Origin: Spirogloea muscicola
Lineage: Eukaryota; Streptophyta; Zygnematophyceae; Spirogloeales; Spirogloeaceae
Assembly (NCBI GenBank): GCA_009602725.1
Contig: WELB01000256.1
Span: 125,448-137,097, forward strand
DNA: 11,650 nt
Direction: 5' to 3'
A model generated the notes under the pieces. It searched no databases. It was not told where the DNA came from and was given only the letters and a program-made list of their open reading frames with translations. This document shows positions 1 through 9,300 of this stretch, in pieces; positions within the stretch are counted from its first letter, which is position 1, and each line of letters begins with the position of its first letter. A program made the translations under genes and the position numbers.

Positions 1-26
1 CTCCCCCCTCCCTCCCCTTCCTCTTC
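1..26 (+). repeat. C/T-only tract in the intron before the first exon
   Basis: The first 26 bases are entirely C and T with several C runs. This is most simply the pyrimidine tract of the intron whose acceptor lies at 65-66, although it is longer and sits further upstream than most tracts in this window. Confidence 0.5.
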
Positions 27-66
27 AAGCTTCGAGATGTGCTGACGCGAGGTGGTTGTGTTGCAG

Positions 67-315
67 TTAAACAGCAGGGGGTCCTTTTTCAGCAAAAGCA
101 AAGGCCACCCCCCTTCTCCTGGGCAAGCGAGCCTGGGCCCACTGTTACCGCCACCACCTTCTGTGGCCTCTCCAAAAGCCCCATTGCCGTCCCTATCAGG
201 GAGCTTGGACGGGCTAGAACTTGCCGAAGAGGCTGTTGGAACGCTGCAGAATGTGGCGGTCGTGGAGTCTATGGAGGACGATTTTGGCGATTTTCAAGAA
301 GCGTCTGATCGCTGA
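67..315 (+). CDS. Last coding exon of an unrecognised gene ending in a DDFGDF motif (5' part outside window)
   Basis: Seen: a frame open from 46 to a TGA at 313-315, preceded by a good 3' splice site: pyrimidine tract at 1-26, a CTGAC branch-point-like motif at 42-46 and TTGCAG at 61-66. The exon would encode about 82 residues. The first part is low complexity, rich in Ser, Pro, Leu and Gly with a run of four prolines. The last 17 residues are acidic and contain EDDFGDFQEA just before the stop. Known: short acidic FG(D/E)F-type motifs bind the gamma-ear of AP-1 and the related GGA ear in clathrin accessory proteins such as gamma-synergin and aftiphilin. Inference: possibly the tail of a trafficking adaptor-associated protein, but there is no folded domain here to name it. 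The exon phase is not fixed because the upstream exon is missing. It converges on GRXS16. Confidence 0.45.
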   Translation, partial: LNSRGSFFSKSKGHPPSPGQASLGPLLPPPPSVASPKAPLPSLSGSLDGLELAEEAVGTLQNVAVVESMEDDFGDFQEASDR

Positions 316-832
316 GGTGTTTGTTGAGGTGACCTCTGCTACAACCAGGACCGCAAAGTGGCGGCGTACGACTGCAGGCATCATGCATCCCTGATAGCCG
401 TGGCAGTCGAGCAGCAGGAAAGACAACCAAAGGCTGCTCCAAGCATGCATATCGCCTGCTACAGCTACTGCCCTAGACCCGCTAGGTTGCGGGCTGTACT
501 TTGACCAGAATGACCTCATGAATTGAATGACAAGCATCATCACCGTGGAAGGTGCACCTGCATCAGCCATCAATGAGAGCCCCAAGGACACTGTATGATG
601 CTCAAGGCATAAGTGCCCGGCCTTGTGGAGCCTGCATTTGTCGTCCCTGTCAACTAGCTCATTTGGCAGGAGTATAAGATGACAACTGCCAAAGGCAGCA
701 GTCCTTCAGTGGCACGCCACCTTGCTCCTCAGCTAGACAGCCGACGAAGGTGACTGAACTCGTCAGAGGTCAGGGGTCTTGGTGAGCATCTCCCTTCCAG
801 GATTACCCTTCCCCCTTCTCCCGTCCCTTCCG
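316..832. other. Intergenic 3' flank between two convergent genes
   Basis: 517 bases between the stop of the left gene (+) and the stop of GRXS16 (-), so presumably the two 3' untranslated regions. I found no TGTAA on the plus strand and no TTACA (its complement), the usual green-algal polyadenylation element. No tRNA, repeat or conserved protein is visible. A 125-codon open frame on the minus strand (214-591) overlaps the left gene and looks like chance. Confidence 0.5.
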
Positions 833-2536
833 CTACTGTTTCTTAAGCAATGCCTGTAGCTGTCCACTGTTGAGCATTTCTTCCAGGATATCAGCCCCTC
901 CAACAAACTCCCCTCTGATGTATAGCTGGGGAATGGTGGGCCAACTGCTGAAGTCCTTGAGTGCTTCCCTGACCCCCGCATTGTGCTCCTCATCAAGCAC
1001 ATTGAGAGTCTCATAATTCGCCCCTTGCTCATTTAGGATAGTCAACATCCTGCAAGAGGAGAAGAGAGCAATCATTCCACCCACTGCTACTCAGCCAACT
1101 GCCTGTCTGCCAAAAGCAGGCTCAAGGAGACGACTCTTGATGAACTTTCGAGTTATCCACCCTTGTTGACTCTTGAGATAACTATCAAGGACTCCGCACA
1201 CCACAAAAACCTAGTGTGGCAGAATTGTTAGTGCTGCCACTGTGCACCGTGACACGCCGCCTGGAGGCGAGGCCCTGCTACTGTGGCACTGCACCTGTGT
1301 GAGAAGCCGCACTGAGGTGCCGTGCGTGTACCCTTGATGAAAGCGATTATCTCAAAATCATTTACTACCTGCACTGCAGAGTGCAATCAGCAGGCAAGCA
1401 TCACAACAAGAAAACAGTCAGGGGAGTACCAGGCTGTGAAGCTCTGACATCAACTCACCATTGCAACACTTCAATGGCCTTCTGGGCCCCATGACAGACC
1501 AGGCTAGTGAAAGAAGGGAGCTCAAAATGAAAAGCATGCGTCAGACCTTGGCAAGCAGCTCAGAAAGAGGTAGTGTGAGCTTGGTGTTGGGCCCAGGCAT
1601 GAGCTTGACATCCGGCTTGACACGCCTGACAGTGCGTGTCGTCCAGGCCTTGTTTCCCGACTCATTTCCTGGCGGTACAGCCCCGCCGCTTTGGATGTGC
1701 TCCTCCATCCACATCTTCCAAGCCTCACTGAGCGCTGCTCTGTCAGGGGCATCCACGACTGCAACCTGCAGCGTAATGAGAGTTGTTAAGGAAGAAGCCA
1801 CTGAGGAAGAAGCTGGTCGCCTCACTGGAGCTGGCTGCACCATTGAGATGTGACCTTGAGTCCACATGGCCAAGGAGGCATGCCAGCTCAGGCATGCCAG
1901 CTTAGGAGCGCGGTTGCTATTGTCTGTATGGTGGCAGGCCTCTGATCCAGCCGGCACTCTTACTGCCTTCAGCTCGGCATGCAGCATTTCCAGGCCACAG
2001 GGCAGGTTCCAACGATGGCATGAGACTGCGCAATCACCTTGGCCTATGCATCTTACGGCCGGGGACAACATGCTCTGCTCTCAAGGAGCAATTCTACATA
2101 AGTGCTGAGTGGACGACCGCACCGTCACATGGTAATTGCACACCGCACACCGCATACCGCAGCGAGATGTGCAGCGTGGCACGGACAGGCGCGGGCGTCA
2201 AACCTTGACGGAGGCGACTTGGTCGAGCGGCAGGTCCTGGGCGTGCGCCTGCAGGCTGCTGCTGACACGCCGCGACAGCCCCACGAATTGCAGCTCGCCG
2301 GCGGCATCGTAGACGGCATAGATGCCCGGCTTGGCGGGAAAACGTCCAGGCTCAAACGTGCCGTCGTCTTTGCGCACCAGCAGGGCGGAGGTTTCGGCCA
2401 GGAGCGGGAGAGGGCGGGCAGTGGCCGGCGAGGCAGAGGCGCAGCAGGAGATAGGGCGGGCGGAGGCCGCAGGGCGGTGCAGGCGGGGGGGCGAGACGCG
2501 GAGGAGGCGGCGGGCGGCGGGGCGGGCAGGCGCGGC
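833..2536 (-). CDS. GRXS16: Chloroplast monothiol (CGFS) glutaredoxin with N-terminal GIY-YIG domain, GRXS16 type; start unresolved
   Basis: Role (family knowledge): class II glutaredoxin of plastids that binds glutathione and a [2Fe-2S] cluster, fused to a URI-like GIY-YIG nuclease-fold domain. Exons on the minus strand: 2204-2536 (5' incomplete), 1547-1765, 1295-1368, 833-1049; TAG at 833-835. Joined they give 843 nt (280 codons plus stop) with all frames matching; the Arabidopsis protein is about 290 residues. Seen in order: an Arg/Ala/Pro/Ser-rich leader with an ISCCASA stretch (plastid transit peptide); KPGIYAVYD and LQFVGLSRR of the GIY-YIG fold; WKMWMEEHI and VPPGNESGN; then FIKGTRTAPQCGFSHR with the active-site Cys (exon 1295-1368), WPTIPQLYIRG and GEFVGGADIL of the glutathione site. 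The CGFS-R codon is split by the last intron. Odd: no ATG lies in this frame between the leader and a TGA at 2600-2602, because the N run interrupts it. A start at 2603 or 2591 would fit only if the true gap length is 2 modulo 3. Apart from the transit peptide, the active-site Cys is the only cysteine. Confidence 0.94.
1876..1903. repeat. Two tandem 14-bp units containing GGCATGCC
   Basis: AGGCATGCCAGCT occurs at 1876-1888 and again at 1890-1902, a period of 14. Each copy holds the 8-bp palindrome GGCATGCC. It lies in the first visible GRXS16 intron (1766-2203), the longest of that gene at 438 bases. No function is evident. Confidence 0.8.
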
Positions 2537-2539
2537 NNN
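2537..2539. other. Run of three N in the GRXS16 5' coding region
   Basis: Three undetermined bases inside the transit-peptide region. The flank is extremely GC-rich: by count 52 of 60 bases are G or C at 2461-2520. The frame does not join to the upstream ATG candidates if exactly three bases are missing, so the true length is probably different or an exon is lost here. Confidence 0.9.
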
Positions 2540-2603
2540 GGAAGCGGCTGCTGATATTAAAAGAGCGGCTGTGAAAGCCAGCCAGATGCATACAGGTGTT
2601 CAT

Positions 2604-3382
2604 GACGGAGCCACAGGCTAGACAGCCAGGGAGCTCTTAGTAACCCCGTGTCAGCAGTAGGAAGTCAGATGAGCTGAGGGGAGGAAGAGCAACCCCGCTG
2701 CGCAAGCCAGAGGCTGCTGCAAGGGCACGACCAGCGCGGCGATGCAAAGCAAGCGCTTGGGGATAGGGGCTGGAAAAGCCCCATTGAGGATAGGGGCTGG
2801 AAAAGCCAGCCCAAGAAAGAAGGAACAGAGTGCGGGAAGGGGGCCAGGGGAAGCGCTAAGAAAAACAAGCACAACAAGAAACACAGCAGCTACCTAGTAC
2901 TCAGTAACCCCTGCTAAGCGGCCTCAGGTCAGAGAAGCTCGAGAGAAGTGGCTCTCCCAATGGCGGCAAGGGCTGTGAGAAGCCAGCCCGAAAAGAATTG
3001 ACGAGGTTCCAAGGAGAAGCTAGGCTCCTGGAAGCCAGAGGCAGCAGCGAGGGCTCTGCCGGCACATGACCTTCCTTGCCGGCGTGCCTACTCTCCTCCG
3101 TCCGAACTTTTGCTCTGTCGCATGAGAGAAAGGGAGGGGTAGCGGAGAGTGGATGCCGGCAACAGGGACGTCAGTACCCCACGCGAGAGCACAGAACGGT
3201 GCCTTTCGACATGTGAGCGCGCGGCTTTGGGACCTGGCTGCCTTCACCGTGCTGGCAGATGTCGCTGCAGAAGCAGCCCCGGTGCCGCCGTCGCCCGTCG
3301 CGCCCCAGCCGGGCCCGCACCTCGGGCCGCCTCGCCCCGGCCGCTCGCACCGCGCCCCAGCCTCGCTCGCTGCCCCGCCATC
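2604..3382. promoter_or_regulatory. Divergent (head-to-head) intergenic region between GRXS16 and SEC6
   Basis: About 780 bases separate the likely GRXS16 start (-) from the SEC6 start (+), so both promoters and 5' leaders must lie here. No TATA box is obvious. A CCAAT occurs at 2957-2961. Composition rises sharply towards SEC6: 53 of 60 bases at 3301-3360 are G or C. A direct repeat sits at 2757-2807. Open frames here (for example minus 2651-2884, hydrophobic, and a plus-strand in-frame extension of SEC6 from 3149) look like chance products of composition. Confidence 0.5.
2757..2807. repeat. Direct repeat, two 24-bp copies with a 27-bp period, hairpin-forming
   Basis: Copies at 2757-2780 and 2784-2807 differ at one base and share an exact 20-bp core at 2761-2780 and 2788-2807. 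Each copy can fold: GGGGCT at 2766-2771 pairs with AGCCCC at 2777-2782, and the second copy makes a similar GGCT/AGCC stem. It lies upstream of both divergent genes, so it could be regulatory or simply a small tandem duplication. Confidence 0.85.
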
Positions 3383-6300
3383 ATGGCCATGGCCATGAGC
3401 GAGCTCGCCGTGGAGGCCAAGGAGGCTGCCGCGCGCGAGCTCGCCAAGCTCCTGCCCTTGCCCGACTCCCTCGCCTCCGTCCCTGCCCTGCGCGCCGACT
3501 ACACCCAGCGCCACCAGGTCTCCTGCCCCCTCCCCAAGGCCCCCCATCTTCTGTCGCCCTCTGCGTCGTGGCGCTGCTCCAATCTTCACCTGCTGGTGGT
3601 GGTCCCTCCGAGCCCTTGCGCCATGTCTGACTTGACCAGCAGGCAGCTCACGTCGCAGGCGCCTGTCATTGCCGTGCAGGCCAACGATGCGCAGCTGAGC
3701 ACGGGCGTCATGACACAAGTGGACGAGGCACGCGCTGGCATTGATGCCCTGGCCAAAGCCCAGGCCTCCATAGCGGAGCTGCGCCAGAACTTTGTCACCA
3801 TTGAGAAGTGATTAGCTTCTCCCCTGCACCGCAGACATAGCTGCTTAGCAATGTCGCCTCGCGAGGCTGCAATCGGAAGTGGGAGCAAGAGCCGTTTGGC
3901 TGCAGGCACTTTATTCAGGCCCGCTCTGCTTCACATGTGCAAGAGTACCATCAATTTGGTGAAGTCGTCAACAAGCGCTGCAGCACATGCTCTGCATCAC
4001 CCTTGCTGCATACTACATCTTGCAGGTTATGCGCAGAATGCGAGGTTTTGATAGACAATCACGAACAGATCAAGCTTCTCAGCAATGCACGTAACAACCT
4101 GGCGACCACTCTCAAGGTACTTAGCCATGCCCTTGCAGGACATGACTGAAGAGGCTGGTGTAAGGGCACTTTGGCCATGTGGTGGCAAGAAGCTGCAATG
4201 TGGATGTGACTGCTGCGCCCACCTTCCTGATTAGTCACTGCAATTTCTCCTCTGCTAGTTCTTCACACCACCTAGACTGCTGTTAGCATGCCCAGGCCAG
4301 GTGGCAAGCAGGAAGGAGGAGATTACGCGCTGACTGAGGTGGCTGCGTGCATGGGTTTGCTCTCAAGGATGTTGAAGGCATGATGTCAATCTCCGTGAAG
4401 GCCGCTGAGGCAAGGGCCTCACTTAGCAATGACAAGGAGCTTGTGAATACATATGAGGTAAGAAAGTTCCGCTTCTGCCATGACGATTCTGTACATAACG
4501 CACTCAGCAATTACTGTGTGAGCTGCATGGTCATAGCACATTATAACGTGGACGAGGCCTGCTGACAGAAGTACTCTCCACATACCTTCCGCATGCAGAG
4601 GCTGTCTGCACTGGAGGGGAAGCGCAGGTTTGCTCTTGCTGCTGCCGCTTCCCACCAAGAAGAAGCCGGAAAGCTAAGGTCAGTATTAGTCATTGTTCTC
4701 CTACATTGCAACACCACAACAAGCGTGCATGCCACAAGAGCAAGCTTCTTAGTGCAGAAGGTACATGGCTGATAGGCCATTCTATGTCCTGCAGAGAGTA
4801 TTTTGACGACGTGAGTAGGACAAAGGTCACATTTGAGCAGACCCTCTGGGGATATATAAGAGACTTCCACAGGCTTGGCAAGGAGAGGTTGTTTCTTGAG
4901 CTCACTCAAGAAACAGACCTGTCCGTATTTGTGCACCTGCGAAAGTAGCGTAGATTGGAGAGAGTTGCTACGTACCTACTGATTGTACCATTGTGCGAGT
5001 TCGACTGAAGATGGTCGTTATTCACCGTTAGACCAATATGCTATCAGAAGGCCTTTGCATCTCCATGCTCTATGGATCTGACACCAACTTTTTCTCGGCC
5101 CCTGTCAGCCCTCAGACGCTGGTCCGAGCTCTCAGGTAAGACTTGCCTAAGCAGCGCAGCTTACTGCCCACATCATGTTCCTCAATCTTGTCGGCAGATG
5201 TCATATCCTTACTCTTCTCTTTGAGGGGAAGGCGAACATACACAGACTCGACCATGTGGGAACATTGGCCATGGTGTGTACTTTCACCGGCAACATTGAG
5301 GCCAAAACGTCGCACGGCCTCCGTCGTGTTTGTGGAGTAGCTTCTGATACGTCCATTACCTTGACAATGCCAGGGTAGTGGAGATGCAGGAGGCGCTGGA
5401 TCGACAGCTGGCAGAGGAGGAGGTTGAGAGTGGTTCCGGTGGCGTCAGATCGGCTAAGCCTGCGGGTGCAGCACCCCTGCATGAGAGGACCTCAGATAAA
5501 GGTTACAAGGATCGTGCATATGACGAGATTAGCAAGGCAGTAGACGATCGCTTCTCGGATCTTCTTACCAGGGTAGGTTGCCACTCTCTGTGCCTTGTAT
5601 TCTTGTCGCTGTTTTCAAACCCTGCCTGGACTCTGTCAGTCAGACTGCAGAAGGTCCTGACCTCTACATACACCAAGGGCATCCTAGGCAGATCATGCGC
5701 TGATCTGTAAGGAGGTGGGTTTATGTGCTTGCAGCTGGTACAGGAGGACCTACCAGCTGCTCTTGAGGAAGCATCGGCTGTAAGCAGTCTTGACAGAACA
5801 TCCCAATCCCTGTATATGAGACTGTTTCCAGCTATGCGTGGCAATTTCCTTTGCTGTCTCGCTCACTTTGATGTGGGAGATCTTCTGCTGCAGATTGCAG
5901 CTGAGCTATCAGATGTGTATGACTACGTTGCTCCGTGCTTCCCTCCCAGGTAACAACACAGCATGCCGATGTACAGCTATCTGTTGCAAGCTGTGCATCC
6001 AATAGCTGTTATTCTGAGCACTTCTCATTATTTCTCAACCTGCCACAGGTATCAAATTTTCCAGTTTGTGGTACAGGTCTACACAAGGCACTTTGTCCAG
6101 ATGCTGCAAAGACTGGGTGATCGAGCCGACAGTCATACAAATATTGAGATCCTTAAGGTACGTGCTGCGGTATGCAGTCAGCTGTAAGGACTTTGGGCTC
6201 TCAGCTTATGAAATTTGGCAAGCCGCTCTCTGCATCTTTTCTGCAGTAGCTCCTCTTACGTATTTGTTGAACTCGCAATCTCCTCCTCTGATGGATCCAC

Positions 6301-9300
6301 TAAAATGCCCAGGTCATAGCCTGGCTAGATCGATACGAAGAACAGATGCTTCAATTGGGGATCGACGAGGCCATTGTGATGATGCCAGCTGAAAGTGGAT
6401 CACTTGATGCCCTTATGAACGTATATGTACACCGGATGAAAAGCACCATGAAAGTGGGCTTCCAACGTTTCAAAAAAATGTGTTTTTTGCCGCTTCATTG
6501 TGGACATATACGTCACTCTTGTTAGCAAGCACATCTCACTTCTGCACGAGCTGTGGTGTTGCTGTCTCTGCATCTTGGTCATATCTAAGCTGTACATGAA
6601 GGCCTTAGACAGTACGAGCCATGCTGCAAAATCTGGAGTCTGTGAGATCATATGGGGTTTCCGATGGATCCTTCCTCAGCATGATACGACTGCTACTGCA
6701 TGTTGTGTGCAGCAATGGTATATGAACATTCTTGAACATGACAAGGTGAGCCCATCGTCCTTTAGCTCACAGTATCAAATGGCATGCTGTACTGTAGACC
6801 TTGTGCATCACTTGTACACCTCTTGCTGGTAGGGAGGAGCCATGCAGCCCCTCTTTTGGAAAAGGAGTAGCAGCATGATTGAAAGAACCATGTCTTCCTG
6901 ATTGAAAGAACGTCAGGTAGAAGCGATAGCTTGTGAGCTGACCATTACCTCATCGCTATACCACCGCAGACGGAGCAGCCAAAGAAATCAGAAGACGGGA
7001 AGATGTGGACTCCAGCTCCCACTGACCTCTTCCGTATACTGGGGGAGCAGATTGCACTTGTGCAAGAAAATAGTGCTGGAGTCATGCTTTTCAAGACCGG
7101 CGCCACCGTTGTTCAGGTCGTAGTGAACCATGATAAGCTTGTGTGCTGCTTCCTCCTCATGTGTGAGGCAGAATGATCTGTTTGCATTGCTGCTTGTTTT
7201 GCATCATCCACATGGCTGACAACGACATGAGCCGTCAAAGCAGGTAATGCTGGACTTTCAAGACGCAGAGAGGATGCGTTTCAAACAACCAGTGGCAGAA
7301 GTCGGCCTGGAAGCTCTCTGCGCCATGGTAAGACGAGCAATTGACTCCCTTACTGTACTGCACGTCTGTCTTAACAAGCTCTGTAATTACCTCGAATCTT
7401 GAGCCAGCAAGCTGCTAAAGCATTCATGCCATTGGGCGCTGCATGTAATGAACAAGTTGTGTCATTGTGCAGGTAAACAACAATATAAGGTGCCATGATT
7501 TGGCTGCTGAGCTCAGTAATACCCTTGTTGATTCTTTGGACCCGCGCTACGTGGAACAGGTGCCTTGCATGAATGACAGCTCAAAGCAGTTCTCATTGTA
7601 CACAGACACGTACACAAACTTATTATCTAGGAGCCTTTTCTACAAGATGGGCGCGAGGACTGTGCTACTAGCGACATCATCTCACTGTCATGAGATTAAC
7701 CTGGAGCTACGAATACTGCCTTTCGTTTTTCACTGGACAAAGACTCAGCTGACGTTCTGCCTGATGTTGTGTTTGATAGCTAGACATAGAGGCAGCATCA
7801 AATGGATTCTTGGATGTTGCAAAGGTGAGAGTCATGACCTTCTTGCATCCTTTCAGCTTGCCAATGCCCCCGTGTGAGCCTGCATGGTCAGGGACGATCT
7901 GACAGTGAGCAGCACGGCATTGGCAGGAAGCTGTAACAATGATTGTTGAGGTTATCTTTGATGATCCTGGCGTCAAGGACCTCCTCAACAAGTTGTACCA
8001 AGCAGGTGAAGATATTGTTTTTGGAGTGATTACTGTATCCTTGCAGGTTGTTGTGCATTATAACTGGGCACTGAAAGAGGATTGATATGCACTTGATAGC
8101 TGAGAAAGCAGTCTGCGCGTGGTTGTCTGATGGTGCAGAGTGGCATGAGGCATTGGTCACGGAGTATCTTGCGGAGACATTTCGAGATTACTTCGCCGAT
8201 GTCAAGCAGTATGGCTCTGATTGCTCATTCTGTGCTGCAACGTTCATTTGCTAGTCTGCCTGATACTCAGGGACGAAAGCTGCTGAGTGACACTGATAGT
8301 ATTGCTGCTTAGCTCCGGGATTCTCATTGTGATCATCTGGCAGACAGGGCGAGTGTATGAACCCACGTCACTGAGAGCCTATCCATGCAAACTGAAAACG
8401 CCTGCCATGGTAACCCAGGTTTGTGGAGGATCGCTCATTTCGGCACTTTGCAGAGGCTTGCTTGGATCGCAGTGTCCTTGTCTACATTGATCGCCTCCTT
8501 CTGCAGGTAAGATCCTTGCTACAGCTGCGCTCAGAAGCTCATAAAAGTCAGCTCAGTGCACCCTTTGCAGTGGTCATCAATGTGGTCATTGAGTTTGACC
8601 AATATTGTGGCAATCTGCAGAAATCCTACATCAACGAAGCGATGATAGAGCGCCTAAAGTTGGACGAAGATGTCCTCGCTGAGTTGTTCAAGGAGAGCAT
8701 TAACGAGGCGGTCTGTATTTCCTCCCCACTTGCTGCCCCACAGGCAGACTCGAATGAACAATCACTGCAGGTGGACGGCACCTGTTTTGCATTGCTGGCG
8801 CATTGCAGGGAGTGACTAGATTTTTGTCTGTGCAGAAAGTTGAGAAGCGATTGCAGCCCATGGCAGATCTTAGAGAGTTGGCTTCTTCAGATTCTGTGGA
8901 GGCTGTCACATTGGTCTACACCAACTTGCTGAATAGCCATCCAGACTGCACGGTATGCATGGACATGCTCAGTAGTCACTGCAGCTGTCATTGGCCTACA
9001 CGTTGAGTCATAAAAGCTGCATATGTGGGACAGACTAACTAGGATCCTGCTTGATCATCGACAGCCCTTCGTCGTGGAGAGACTGATGGCTTTACGGGAA
9101 GACATACCAAAGAAGGAGGCCAAGGAGGTGAGGCGAGCAGCTCTGAGTGCTTGCTCAAGCAGCTAATGGCATGGCAAGGCAGGAGTTGCAGTGTTTATGT
9201 GAGCTCATGTACCTGAGTGTTACTGGCGTGTCCTGCGCGCAGGTGGTTGCTGAATGCCGGGATGTCTACAATAGTATGCTGGCAAATAAGCCCCCTTCAT

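Noticed and set aside
214-591. 125-codon open frame on the minus strand
   Set aside because: It overlaps the left gene's last exon antisense and has no recognisable motif.
316-832. Possible tRNA or small RNA gene between the convergent genes
   Set aside because: No cloverleaf, A/B box pair or snoRNA boxes could be assembled by eye.
2651-2884. 77-codon hydrophobic open frame on the minus strand
   Set aside because: Its PAPI repeats simply follow from the DNA repeat at 2757-2807, and no start context or homology supports it.
3149-3382. In-frame N-terminal extension of SEC6
   Set aside because: The frame is open, but the extra residues are Arg/Pro/Ala-rich and unlike the family, which starts close to the VEAKEAA segment encoded just after 3383.
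3020-3718. 232-codon open frame on the minus strand
   Set aside because: It is antisense to SEC6 exons 1 and 2 in very GC-rich DNA, where stop codons are rare; the Arg/Gly/Ala-rich translation looks like a shadow frame.
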